From contig NZ_AOHO01000061.1 of assembly GCF_000342005.1 (NCBI RefSeq), forward strand, positions 17,778-81,777: a stretch of 64,000 nt of DNA, written 5' to 3'. The position numbers and the translations under genes were made by a program. Every line of letters begins with the position of its first letter. Position 1 is the first letter of the stretch. Below are positions 47,642 to 55,747 of this stretch, piece by piece. The notes beneath the pieces were generated by a model that saw nothing but the letters and a program-made list of their open reading frames with translations, was not told where the DNA came from and did not search any database. This DNA comes from Amycolatopsis decaplanina DSM 44594. Lineage in GTDB: Bacteria; Actinomycetota; Actinomycetes; Mycobacteriales; Pseudonocardiaceae.

Positions 47642-48015
47642 TTGCCCGCCTTGCAGTGCGCGCCCGCGAACGCGTCCAGTTTCTGCTTCGCGGTGGTGAG
47701 CTCGGGAAGCCTGCCATTGCGTTTGTCGGCACGCTTCTGGAGCCTGTCGGCGGTGTCGTTGTGGCCCTTCTTGCGCTGGTCCTCGGCCCTGGCCTTGAGA
47801 TTCGCCACCGAACCGCGGATCTCGGGGCCGCCGTTGATGCGTTCGGTGAGCTTGGTGGTGCGCTGGGTGAGCTTGGGCAGCCATTCGGCGCACAGCTGCT
47901 GGGACTCTTCCGGGCTCAGGGTGATCGGTGCCTGGGCCGAGGCGGCGGGGGCGAGGACAGTGAGACCAGCGAGGCCGGCCGCGGTGAGGCAGACGGCGAT
48001 GGTGTGTTTCAGCAT
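47638..48015 (-). CDS. small secreted helical protein
   Basis: A 124-residue product. The signal peptide is 1 to about 27 (LKHTIAVCLTAAGLAGLTVL, ending ASA). The mature part is a helical, highly charged region (KLTQRTTKLTERING, KARAEDQRKKGHNDTADRLQ, KRADKRNGRLPEL) with two Cys that could pair. It leads the operon with the lipoprotein and two-component genes. No recognised family. The ATG at 48015 gives the signal peptide; earlier codons overlap the divergent promoter. Confidence 0.65.
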   Translation of the reverse strand: MLKHTIAVCLTAAGLAGLTVLAPAASAQAPITLSPEESQQLCAEWLPKLTQRTTKLTERINGGPEIRGSVANLKARAEDQRKKGHNDTADRLQKRADKRNGRLPELTTAKQKLDAFAGAHCKAGK

Positions 48016-48076
48016 GCGAAGAGCGTCGCGCGGCCGGATACGAGGAATGTGGGGGGAATGTTCGGGTTTTGTAAGC

Positions 48077-48082
48077 GATACT
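48077..48082 (+). promoter_or_regulatory. -10 element of the X-Pro peptidase gene, leaderless
   Basis: GATACT ends 6 nt before the ATG at 48089. There is no Shine-Dalgarno. The same geometry is seen at argG, so transcription probably starts at the A of the ATG. Confidence 0.45.
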
Positions 48083-48088
48083 CGGGCG

Positions 48089-49885
48089 ATGGGGCTCAAG
48101 ACCTTGACCGCCACCGTGGTGGCGGCACTGCTGCTCACCGCCGCGCCCGCCGCCGCGTCACCCTCGTTCGTCCTGCGTGACGGCGTCAGCGCGCCGGTGT
48201 TCTCCTACGAGAAGGCCATCCGCGAGACCGCCTGGGTGGAGACCGGCCAGGATCTCGACCGCGACGGGTGGGCCGACCGGGTCGCCGCCGACATCATCCG
48301 CCCGGCGGAACCGGCCGCGCGCGGGCAGCGCGTACCGGTGATCATGGACGTCAGCCCGTACTTCGAGAAGATCGGGCGGGGCAACGAGCGCCAGCCCAAG
48401 ACGTACCTCCCCGACGGCACGCCGTCGCAGTTCCCGCTCTTCTACGACAATTACTTCGTCCCGCGCGGGTACGCGGTCGTGCTGGTCGACGTCGGAGGCA
48501 CGAATCGCTCTTCGGGGTGTTTCGACGACGTCGCGTCCGGGAACGGCGTCGTGAACTGGCTCAACGGGCGCGCGAGCGCGTTCCGCACGCCGTTCGGGCC
48601 CGAGCGGGTCCGCGCGGACTGGGCGAACGGGTCGGTGGGCGCGATCGGGAAGTCGCAGGACGGGGCGACGGCGATCGGGATGGCCGCGTCCGGGATCGAA
48701 GGCTTGAAGACGATCGTGCCGATCGCGGGGGTCAGTTCGTACTACGAGGTCCACAACTCCCACGGCGCCTATTTCGGCTGGGCGGGCGGGCCGGATCTCT
48801 ACAACGAACGGGCGATGAAGCTGTGCCGGCCGTTCGAGGAGGAGAACGCGCGGCGCGCGGGAACGGACGGGAACTTCAACGAGTACTGGCGCGGGCTCGA
48901 CTACGTCGCGAAGACCGGCAAGGTGCGCGCGAGCGTTTTCGCGTCGATGGGCTTTTACGACCTCAACGTCAACCCGATCCAGTTCGGGCCCTGGTGGGAG
49001 GCGCTGAACTCCCACGGCGTGCCGCGCAAGGCGTGGCTGCACCAGGCGGCGCACGTCGACCCGTTCGACCTCGACCGGTCGCGGTTCGTGCGGACGCTGC
49101 ACCGGTGGTTCGACCGATGGCTGCTCGGCGTCCGCAACGGCGTCGAGACCGAACCCGCGATCCGGATCGAGCACACCCCGGACCGCTGGACCGACGAACG
49201 CCGCTGGCCGCCGGTGGGTGCGGCGTCGCGCACGCTGTGGCCCACGGAGTCGGGTGGGCTGGGGAATCGCCCGTCGTCCGGCACGGCTTCGGTGATCGAC
49301 GACCCGGCGCGCGGGGCGTCGCAGTGGGTGGAGAACCCGTCGGAGGCGCGTTCGGATCGGCTCGTCTTCGCAGGTGAACCCGTGCGGGCTGACACGCGCG
49401 TGGCCGGGACCGCCACCGTGACGGTGACCGCCCGTTCGGACAAGCCCGCCGCGCGGCTCGGCGCTGTGCTGGTCGACTACGGCCCCGCGACCGTGCGCAA
49501 CACGAAGTTCCCCGCGCTGGGCACCAAGGACCTGACGACCCGCTCCTGCTGGGGCGCGGGCACCGCCGCGGACACCGGATGCTTCCTCGGCACCGTCGCG
49601 GATCTGACCACTGTGGACAAACGGATCGTGGCGACCGGCTGGGCGGATCTCGGCCACCACCGGTCGCTGTGGCGGGGTGAACCGCTCGTGCCCGGCGAGG
49701 CGTACTCGATGACCTTCCGGCTGAGCAGCCTCGACCATGTCGTCCCGGCGGGGCACCGGCTCGCGCTCGTCCTGGGCGGGACCGATGGGGACATGTTCGA
49801 CCCGGCGCTGCCCGCTCTCGGTGCCCGGGTGACCTTCGAGCTGGGCGGGACTTCGCTCTCGGTGCCGATCGTCGGCCGCAATTAG
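48089..49885 (+). CDS. secreted X-Pro dipeptidyl-peptidase family (CocE/NonD) hydrolase
   Basis: A 598-residue serine hydrolase. The signal peptide is 1-24 (LTATVVAALLLTAAPAAA). The alpha/beta hydrolase domain has the nucleophile Ser near residue 190 in VGAIGKSQDGATAIGMAASG, the acid in FASMGFYDLNVNPIQ and the His in WLHQAAHVDPFDL. The C-terminal jelly roll (about 420-598) is typical of X-Pro dipeptidyl-peptidases and ends GHRLALVLGGTDGDMF. It cleaves Pro-containing peptides or esters outside the cell. The start is fixed by the promoter at 48077. Divergent from the two-component operon. Confidence 0.85.
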   Translation: MGLKTLTATVVAALLLTAAPAAASPSFVLRDGVSAPVFSYEKAIRETAWVETGQDLDRDGWADRVAADIIRPAEPAARGQRVPVIMDVSPYFEKIGRGNERQPKTYLPDGTPSQFPLFYDNYFVPRGYAVVLVDVGGTNRSSGCFDDVASGNGVVNWLNGRASAFRTPFGPERVRADWANGSVGAIGKSQDGATAIGMAASGIEGLKTIVPIAGVSSYYEVHNSHGAYFGWAGGPDLYNERAMKLCRPFEEENARRAGTDGNFNEYWRGLDYVAKTGKVRASVFASMGFYDLNVNPIQFGPWWEALNSHGVPRKAWLHQAAHVDPFDLDRSRFVRTLHRWFDRWLLGVRNGVETEPAIRIEHTPDRWTDERRWPPVGAASRTLWPTESGGLGNRPSSGTASVIDDPARGASQWVENPSEARSDRLVFAGEPVRADTRVAGTATVTVTARSDKPAARLGAVLVDYGPATVRNTKFPALGTKDLTTRSCWGAGTAADTGCFLGTVADLTTVDKRIVATGWADLGHHRSLWRGEPLVPGEAYSMTFRLSSLDHVVPAGHRLALVLGGTDGDMFDPALPALGARVTFELGGTSLSVPIVGRN

Positions 49886-49955
49886 TCACCTACTTGCGAA
49901 GGTCCTCGGGCGCATGGTCGAGAGCCTCGTGGCGCGCGCCTCGCGCGGCGCACCA

Positions 49956-49961
49956 TAAAGT
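49956..49961 (+). promoter_or_regulatory. -10 element of a TetR gene, leaderless
   Basis: TAAAGT ends 6 nt before the ATG at 49968, with no ribosome binding site. Third gene in the window with this exact geometry. Confidence 0.4.
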
Positions 49962-49967
49962 AGGCGC

Positions 49968-50591
49968 ATGGCAGCCCCACGACGCACGCAGGAGGAACGC
50001 AGCGCCGCGATGCGCGTCAGGCTGCTCGACGCCACGATCGACTGTCTCGTCGAGTACGGCTACGCGGGCACCACGACCACCCGGGTCGCGGATCGCGCCG
50101 GGGTGACCCGCGGCGCGCAGGTGCACCACTTCCCGACCAAGACCGACCTCGTCACCTCCGCGATCCGGCATCTCGCGGCCAAGCGCACCGAGGTCGCGAT
50201 GGCGGAGATCGACCGGCTCAAGGCGTCGGCCGACCCGGTCGGGGACGCGTTGCAGCTGCTGTGGGAGATGCACCAGGGCCCGGTCTTCTCGGCGACCGTG
50301 GAGCTGTGGGTGGCGTCGCGGACCGACGAGGAACTGCGCGCCCAGATGGCGGTGGTCGAGCCGATCGCGACGAGCAGCCTGGTCGAGTTCGGCAAGGCGC
50401 TGCTCCCGGACCATTCGGCGCATCCGGAGTTCCTGCACGCGGTGTACACGGCGATGGACGTCGTCCGCGGCATCCTCATCGCCAGCTGGGCGACTCGCGA
50501 CCAGACCGAACTGGAGGCGCGCTGGGAGCGCGGCCGCCGTCATCTGATCCTGCTGTTCGAGGCACTGATGCGGCCCACTCCCTCTCACTAG
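49968..50591 (+). CDS. TetR-family transcriptional regulator
   Basis: A 207-residue regulator. The helix-turn-helix is TTTTRVADRAGVTRGAQVHH with FPTKTDLV. The C-terminal domain has LLWEMHQGPVFSATVELWVA and RGILIASWATRD, a form common in regulators of fatty-acid or steroid-type catabolism. The nearest plus-strand genes are the X-Pro peptidase upstream and HxlR downstream; neither is an obvious target. Leaderless start inferred. Confidence 0.8.
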   Translation: MAAPRRTQEERSAAMRVRLLDATIDCLVEYGYAGTTTTRVADRAGVTRGAQVHHFPTKTDLVTSAIRHLAAKRTEVAMAEIDRLKASADPVGDALQLLWEMHQGPVFSATVELWVASRTDEELRAQMAVVEPIATSSLVEFGKALLPDHSAHPEFLHAVYTAMDVVRGILIASWATRDQTELEARWERGRRHLILLFEALMRPTPSH

Positions 50592-50598
50592 GCGTGTT

Positions 50599-50615
50599 AC
50601 TCTCCCGGAGAGAGT
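50599..50615. promoter_or_regulatory. candidate HxlR operator
   Basis: ACTCTC-CCGGA-GAGAGT, 6-bp arms with a 5-nt centre, 11 nt upstream of the HxlR start codon. Position suits autoregulation. Confidence 0.45.
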
Positions 50616-50626
50616 GAGGAGGTCAC

Positions 50627-50989
50627 GTGCTCGGAAACCCGTACGACCCCGACTGCCCCACCCGCGCGCTGCTCGACCGCATCGGCGATCAGTGGACCGT
50701 GCTGATCGTCGGCGTACTCGGCGACGGCCCGCTCCGGTTCACCGAGATCGGCAAGCGCGTGCGCGGCATCTCGCAGAAGGTCCTCACCCAGACGCTGCGC
50801 AGCCTCGTCCGCGACGGCATCCTGACGCGCACCGCGTACCCGGAGATCCCTCCGCACGTCGAGTACGAGCTGACCGCGCTCGGCCGCAACCTCGCCGAAC
50901 CGCTCGAGATGCTCGACAAGTGGGCTCGCGTCCACATGGGTGAGGTGCTCGACGCCCGCAAGAACCACGACGGACAGCTCACCGCTTGA
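50627..50989 (+). CDS. HxlR-family transcriptional regulator
   Basis: A 120-residue winged-helix protein. Family marks are CPTRALLDRIGDQWTVLIVG, LGDGPLRFTEIGKRV and GISQKVLTQTLRSLVRDGIL, then YELTALGRNLAEPLE. The single Cys near the N-terminus is the position that many HxlR proteins use to sense electrophiles or redox. The GTG has AGGAGG just upstream. It is convergent with, and overlaps by 11 nt, the NarL-type regulator. No adjacent oxidoreductase target is present. Confidence 0.85.
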   Translation: MLGNPYDPDCPTRALLDRIGDQWTVLIVGVLGDGPLRFTEIGKRVRGISQKVLTQTLRSLVRDGILTRTAYPEIPPHVEYELTALGRNLAEPLEMLDKWARVHMGEVLDARKNHDGQLTA

Positions 50990-51629
50990 CCAGACCGGCC
51001 TCGTGCGCGAGCAGCCCCGCCTGGGTCCGGTTCGCGCAGTCCAGTTTGACCAGCATCCGCGACACGTAGCTCTTCACCGTCGCCTCCGCCAGGTGCAGCC
51101 TCGCCGCGATGTCCGCATTGGACAGTCCCTCGCCGAGACAGGCCAGGACGTCCGTCTCGCGCTCGGTCAGCCCTTCGGTCTTCCGCCGCGCGTCGTCCCC
51201 GCGACGCCGTCCGTCGGCCGACATCGCCACGAGCCGTTGCGCCGCTTCGGGGGAGAGCACCGTGTGCCCGTCCGCCGCGACCCGGACCAGGCCGATCAGA
51301 TCCTCCGGCGGCGTGGACTTCACCAGGAAACCGGCCGCGCCCGCCCGCAGCGCGCGGATGACGTAGGTGTCCGCGTCGAACGTCGTCAGCGCGACGACCG
51401 CGGGCGGTTCCGGGAGTTTCGCGATCCGTTCGATGGCGGTCAGCCCGTCGACGCCCGGCATCCGCAGATCCATCAGCACCACGCGCGGTTTGTGCCGGAC
51501 CACGGCTTCGACCGCCTCGGCGCCGTCCTGTGCTTGCCCCACCACCTCGATGTCGTCCGCGGAACCGAGGATCGTCCGCAGATGCGCGCAGACCATCGGC
51601 TCGTCGTCGACGACGACCACCCGGATCAC
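50979..51629 (-). CDS. NarL-family response regulator
   Basis: A 216-residue regulator. The receiver has VVVDDEPMV, phospho-acceptor Asp near residue 52 in VVLMDLRMPG, VALTTFD and GFLVKS. The LuxR helix-turn-helix is TERETDVLACLGEGLSNADI, AARLHLAEATVKSYVSRML. The GTG at 51629 has AAGGAG upstream and overlaps the kinase stop codon (GTGA). Confidence 0.9.
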   Translation of the reverse strand: MIRVVVVDDEPMVCAHLRTILGSADDIEVVGQAQDGAEAVEAVVRHKPRVVLMDLRMPGVDGLTAIERIAKLPEPPAVVALTTFDADTYVIRALRAGAAGFLVKSTPPEDLIGLVRVAADGHTVLSPEAAQRLVAMSADGRRRGDDARRKTEGLTERETDVLACLGEGLSNADIAARLHLAEATVKSYVSRMLVKLDCANRTQAGLLAHEAGLVKR

Positions 51630-52834
51630 CGATCTCCTTCCGCCGTCGGGACGTAGGCGGGCAGTATCGCATCGACGCGGTATCCGCCGCCCGTTCGCGG
51701 CCCCGCGTCGAACCGGCCGCCGATCAGTTCGACGCGTTGCCGCAACCCGGCCAGTCCCGCGCCCGAACCGCTGCCCGCCAGCGCCGGGTCCGGCGCGGCG
51801 CCCGCACGGGTGTTCTTTACCGCGACGTCCAGACCGTCCGCGTGGTACCGGAGTTCGACGGTCGCGGACGAGCCCGGTGCGTGCTTGCGGACGTTCGTCA
51901 GCGCTTCCTGCACGACGCGGTACGCCGTGCGGGCGACGGTCGGGGAGATCCGCCCGGGATCGCCTTGCACGATCAGGTCGGTCGGAATGCCCACCGACGC
52001 CGACTCCGCGACCAGGGTCGCCGGATCGCCCGCCGCGCCCTCGGTGAGCGTGGGCGGCTCGGCGTTCGCGCCGTTGCGCAGCACGCCGACGAGATCGCGC
52101 AGTTCGTCCAGCGCCAGCGTGCCTTCGCGCCGGATGTCCTCGGCGGAGTTCCGCACCGCCTCGTCCGCCGAGACGACGCCGAGCGCGCCGGCGTGCAGCA
52201 CCATCAGGCTCAGCCGGTGCGTGACGACGTCGTGCATCTCCTCGGCCAGTTTCCGCCGTTCCTCGGCGCGGGCGCGTTCGGCGAGCAGGTGCTGTTCGCG
52301 TTCGGCCCGTTCGGCCCGGTCCCGCAGCGAGCGCAGCAACTGGCGCCGGGCCTCGAAGTACAGCGAAAGCGTGGTGGGCAGCGCCGTGCTCAGCAGGCCG
52401 AACGGGGTGGTGTTCCAGTGCGGGTCCCACGGCCTCGACGCGCAGACCACCAGGATCGCGGTCAGCCAGAGCAGGGTCCGCCGGTCGATCAGCCGTGCCA
52501 GCTGGCTCAGCACCACCGGGGTGATCGTCGGGACGGTCATCAGCGTCAGTTGCCGTTCCGGCACCAGCAGGCCGGGGGAGAGCAGGTCGGAGGCGAGCAT
52601 CAGCAGTCCGCCCGCGGTGATCAGGCCCGCGACCAGCCGGGGGAACCGGAACAGCAGGATCAGCGAGAGATCGAGCAGCACCTGCAGCGTGACGCCCGCG
52701 GCGGGCCCCGCCCAGCCGGTCGTCGGTTCGCCGAACACGTACAGCGTGATGTCCAGGCCCGCGAACGCGAGCGCCGCCAGCGTGAGCCACACCGTGTCGG
52801 CCGGACCCGGCCGGAACGACCTGCTTTTCTCCAC
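51626..52834 (-). CDS. NarL-family sensor histidine kinase
   Basis: A 402-residue kinase with five or six transmembrane helices in the first 140 residues, a coiled segment (RDRAERAEREQHLLAERARA), HisKA_3 with the His near residue 199 in LAEEMHDVVTHRLS, and an ATPase domain (QEALTNVRKHAPG; GAGLAGLRQRVELIGG). The GTG at 52834 has no Shine-Dalgarno, but TACCGT stands 6 nt upstream. This desK-like topology often reports on membrane state. Divergent from the GT39 gene. Confidence 0.85.
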   Translation of the reverse strand: MEKSRSFRPGPADTVWLTLAALAFAGLDITLYVFGEPTTGWAGPAAGVTLQVLLDLSLILLFRFPRLVAGLITAGGLLMLASDLLSPGLLVPERQLTLMTVPTITPVVLSQLARLIDRRTLLWLTAILVVCASRPWDPHWNTTPFGLLSTALPTTLSLYFEARRQLLRSLRDRAERAEREQHLLAERARAEERRKLAEEMHDVVTHRLSLMVLHAGALGVVSADEAVRNSAEDIRREGTLALDELRDLVGVLRNGANAEPPTLTEGAAGDPATLVAESASVGIPTDLIVQGDPGRISPTVARTAYRVVQEALTNVRKHAPGSSATVELRYHADGLDVAVKNTRAGAAPDPALAGSGSGAGLAGLRQRVELIGGRFDAGPRTGGGYRVDAILPAYVPTAEGDR

Positions 52835-52840
52835 CGGATC

Positions 52841-52846
52841 ACGGTA
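52841..52846 (-). promoter_or_regulatory. -10 element of the NarL-type kinase gene, leaderless
   Basis: TACCGT on the minus strand, 6 nt before the GTG at 52834, and no ribosome binding site. Confidence 0.35.
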
Positions 52847-52948
52847 ACCACCCGGCGACCGGAGGCGGGGAGATCCGCAACTTTCGTCTATCCGATGACC
52901 CTCCTTACCCGGTTTCCCGACGGGATCGTCTCGGGTGGACTGGGGATC

Positions 52949-54403
52949 ATGAGCAACGCGACGCAGACCGTCCGAACAGGACAGGAGCGGACCTTCGCCC
53001 GGCTGCCGGTGTTCGTCGTCGCCGCGCTGGCGGCGGCCGCGCTGCTGGCCACGAGCGGCCGGTACGCGCACGGCTTCGACGAGCTGTACTTCCTGATGGC
53101 GGGCCGGGACCACCTCGCGTGGGGGTACTTCGACCAGCCACCGCTGATCCCCGCCCTGGCCGGGGCGATGGACACGCTGTTCCCCGGGTCGCTGGTGATG
53201 CTGCGTCTGCCGATGACGCTGGCGGCGGCCGCCGGAGTGGTCGTCACCGCGCTGATCGCCAGGGAACTGGGCGGCGGACGCGGCGCGCAGGTGCTCGCGG
53301 CCGGGCTCTACGCGACGTCCGGCGTGATCATCGTCAGCCACTGGATCGGCACCTACGTCTTCGATCCGTTCCTCTGGACGGTGATCGTGTGGCTGGTCGT
53401 CCGCTGGGTGCGTGTCCGCCGTGACGGGCTGCTGGTCTGGGCGGGCGTGGTCACCGCGATCTCCCTGCAGACGAAGTTCCTCATCCCGGCTTTCTGGGCA
53501 TTGGCGCTCGTCGGCGCTCTCGTGCTCGGGCCGAGGGAGCTCCTACGGCGGCCGAAACTATGGCTGGGCGCGGGAATCGCTGTCGTCGCGACGATTCCGA
53601 CGCTGGTGTGGCAGGCGTCGAACGGCTGGCCGTACCTGATCATGAACGACGTCGTCTCGGCGGAATTCCCCGGCACGTGGCCCTTCCTGCGCGACGGCTT
53701 CCTGACCGCGGGCGTCGGGGCTGGTGTGCTCGCGTTCGTGTACGGCCTCGTCCGGCTGAACTTCTCCCGTGAACTTCGCGGCTATCGCTTCCTGGGGGTG
53801 GCGATAGCCGCGATCATCGTGGCGTTCCTGGTGCTGCACGGACGTTCCTACTACCTGATGAGCGTCTTCGCGCTGCCGTTCGCCGCGGCGGCGACCGGAT
53901 TCGCGAAGCACGTTCCGAAGTGGCGGCCGGTGGCGTGGCCCGTGATGGTGCTTTCGGCGGTGATCACCCTCGCCGGCCTGCCGATCTACCCGGCGTCCAT
54001 GACCAGGACGAGCCTCGGCCCGATCACACTCGGCAGTTCCTTCGCGGGCGGCGAACTGCCACAACAGGAACTGGTCAAGGCGGTCGGCGAAACCTACGCG
54101 GCCTTGCCTCCGGACCAGCGGGCACGCACCGCGGTGTACGCCGAGATCTACCCGTTCGCCGCCGCGACCGAGTTCTACGGTCAGCGGTACGGCATCGATC
54201 ACGTTTACAGTGGCCACCGCGGTTACTGGTACTTCGACCGGCCACCGGAGTCCGCGGGTAGCGTGCTGTTCCTCGGCTTCGATCCGGGACTGCTCAAGCC
54301 GTACTTCGCCACGGTGACCCCGGTGGTGGAAGGGCTGCTGTGGCGGTACGACGGCAGACAGGGTTCCTGGGACGAGATCTGGCCCAAGCTGGAAAGGCAC
54401 TGA
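52949..54403 (+). CDS. GT39 (ArnT/PMT-like) membrane glycosyltransferase
   Basis: A 484-residue GT-C protein with about ten transmembrane helices. The catalytic loop begins ATSGRYAHGFDELYFLMAGR (the acidic pair after helix 1), then DHLAWGYFDQPPLIPALA, typical of GT39 enzymes that use polyprenyl-phosphate sugars. VSHWIGTYVFDPFLW and WPYLIMNDVVSAEF are further family positions. A C-terminal extracytoplasmic domain (about 370-484) follows. The start is the ATG at 52949; ATG 52896 is possible. It is directly followed by a GPP34 gene, 2 nt away. Confidence 0.85.
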   Translation: MSNATQTVRTGQERTFARLPVFVVAALAAAALLATSGRYAHGFDELYFLMAGRDHLAWGYFDQPPLIPALAGAMDTLFPGSLVMLRLPMTLAAAAGVVVTALIARELGGGRGAQVLAAGLYATSGVIIVSHWIGTYVFDPFLWTVIVWLVVRWVRVRRDGLLVWAGVVTAISLQTKFLIPAFWALALVGALVLGPRELLRRPKLWLGAGIAVVATIPTLVWQASNGWPYLIMNDVVSAEFPGTWPFLRDGFLTAGVGAGVLAFVYGLVRLNFSRELRGYRFLGVAIAAIIVAFLVLHGRSYYLMSVFALPFAAAATGFAKHVPKWRPVAWPVMVLSAVITLAGLPIYPASMTRTSLGPITLGSSFAGGELPQQELVKAVGETYAALPPDQRARTAVYAEIYPFAAATEFYGQRYGIDHVYSGHRGYWYFDRPPESAGSVLFLGFDPGLLKPYFATVTPVVEGLLWRYDGRQGSWDEIWPKLERH

Positions 54404-54405
54404 CG

Positions 54406-55050
54406 ATGACCGAACTTTCCTTACCCGCCAAGACGTATCTGCTCGCCTGCGACGTCGGCAAGGCCAAGCTGCGTGACCGGGCGCGCGCGGGTCTGCTGAT
54501 CCGCGGCGCCGCGCTGACCGACCTCGTGCTGCGCGGCCGCGTCACCGACGCGGACGGCCGGGTCGCGGTGTCGGGCGCCGGGCCGACCGGTGACCTCGTC
54601 CTCGACGAGCTGCTCACCGAGATCGCGGTGGAGAGTCCGCGCAAGTGGAAATGGTGGGTGCGCAAGGACGCGCGCGGCACCTTGGAGGCGCTGGAGTCCC
54701 AGCTGGACACGGCGGGCGTGATCGAACTGCGGACGGGCCGGACGCTGGGCCTGTTCCCGTCGCGCCGTCCGACCGTGCGGGATCCGGCCGTGGTCGAACG
54801 GTTGCGGGCCTCGGTCGATCAGGCGTTGCGTGGTCCGTCGCCGGTGTCCGATGCGGACGCCGCGCTCACCGCGCTGGTGGCCGCGGTGGAACTCCGCGGT
54901 GTCGTTTCGGGCAAGGACCGGCGCCGGTACAAGGACCGGATCGAGGAACTGGGCGAACGCGGCGGGGACGCGGTTCCCGCGCTGCGCAAGCTGTTCCGGG
55001 AACTGCGGGCGGTGCGGGCGTCGGCGGCGTCGTCATCCGGCGGGAGCTGA
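54406..55050 (+). CDS. GPP34 (GOLPH3-like) family protein
   Basis: A 214-residue soluble all-helical protein. Family marks are LPAKTYLLACDVGKAKLRDR, RAGLLIRGAALTDLVLRGRV, DELLTEIAVESPRKWKWWV and DAALTALVAAVELRGVVSG. In eukaryotes GOLPH3 binds PI4P and holds glycosyltransferases in the Golgi; actinomycete copies are numerous and uncharacterised. Its start codon lies 2 nt after the GT39 stop codon, so the two are surely co-transcribed. It overlaps the convergent TetR gene by 18 nt. Confidence 0.85.
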   Translation: MTELSLPAKTYLLACDVGKAKLRDRARAGLLIRGAALTDLVLRGRVTDADGRVAVSGAGPTGDLVLDELLTEIAVESPRKWKWWVRKDARGTLEALESQLDTAGVIELRTGRTLGLFPSRRPTVRDPAVVERLRASVDQALRGPSPVSDADAALTALVAAVELRGVVSGKDRRRYKDRIEELGERGGDAVPALRKLFRELRAVRASAASSSGGS

Positions 55051-55653
55051 GCCGAACAGCCGGTCGAGGTGATAGTCCACAGTGGACAAGACCTCGTCCG
55101 GTGTCCGGTGCTTCATCACGATGTTGGTGCCCTGCGAATCGGCGAGCGCCCAGAGGATCGCGGATTCGTGCATCGGATCGGCCGACTTGTCGACATCGCC
55201 CGCCTCCTGGCCCTGGCGGATCAGCAAGGCGAACAGTTCGAACAGCTGGGGAACGCCCTCGGTGTACGCGGCCGCGAACGATGGATCGGAGACCGCGCGG
55301 ATGAAGAAGGCGACGCCCATCAGCCAGTCGCCGCGGCCGCGCTCGTCGAGCGGCAGGATCTCCATCATGATCGCGCGGATGATGGCCTTGGGGGTCGACG
55401 GCAGTTCGCCGGTCTCCAGCTGGGCTTTGATGCGTTCTTCGTACACCTGCGAGCGGCGTTCGACGGCGAACAGCAGCATCTCGTCCTTGGTCTTGAAATA
55501 GTGCTGCACCAAGCCCATCGACATGCCCGCTTCGGCGGCGACGTGCCGGAGGCTGACACCTTCGAGGCCCCGCGTGGCCGTCAGCCGCGTCAGCGCCTCG
55601 GCGATCTCCGCGCGTCGCGCGGCGTGATCCACCTGTTTCGGCACCTTCACCAT
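55033..55653 (-). CDS. TetR-family repressor of the PH-domain gene pair
   Basis: A 206-residue regulator. The helix-turn-helix is LEGVSLRHVAAEAGMSMGLV with QHYFKTKDEMLLF, the BetI-like subgroup. The C-terminal domain has DWLMGVAFFIRAVSDPSFAA and ESAILWALADSQGTNI. The ATG at 55653 lies 15 nt after an 18-bp perfect palindrome. A second copy lies between it and the divergent PH-domain genes. It probably controls both directions. Ligand unknown. Confidence 0.85.
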   Translation of the reverse strand: MVKVPKQVDHAARRAEIAEALTRLTATRGLEGVSLRHVAAEAGMSMGLVQHYFKTKDEMLLFAVERRSQVYEERIKAQLETGELPSTPKAIIRAIMMEILPLDERGRGDWLMGVAFFIRAVSDPSFAAAYTEGVPQLFELFALLIRQGQEAGDVDKSADPMHESAILWALADSQGTNIVMKHRTPDEVLSTVDYHLDRLFGSAPAG

Positions 55654-55668
55654 CCGTTCCGCCCGTTT

Positions 55669-55686
55669 GCAATGCGATCGCATTGC
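55669..55686. promoter_or_regulatory. TetR operator 1
   Basis: GCAATGCGATCGCATTGC, perfect over 18 bp, immediately upstream of the TetR start codon. Confidence 0.8.
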
Positions 55687-55704
55687 CACTACTGTCGCAC
55701 GCTA

Positions 55705-55726
55705 TTACGATGCGATCGCATTGTAA
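55705..55726. promoter_or_regulatory. TetR operator 2
   Basis: The 12-bp core ATGCGATCGCAT is identical to operator 1. The extended 22-bp TTACGATGCGATCGCATTGT plus AA is symmetrical except at one pair. Centre-to-centre distance to operator 1 is 38 bp, and it lies 22 nt before the PH-domain gene start. Confidence 0.75.
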
Positions 55727-55747
55727 ACGATCTCGGGGGTGAACTCG

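Noticed and set aside
46826..48088. Upstream extension of the X-Pro peptidase frame
   Set aside because: It runs antisense through the two-component operon. The signal peptide and promoter place the start at 48089.
51530..52948. Long upstream extension of the GT39 frame
   Set aside because: It is antisense to the NarL-type kinase. The first membrane helix and family motifs begin after 52949.
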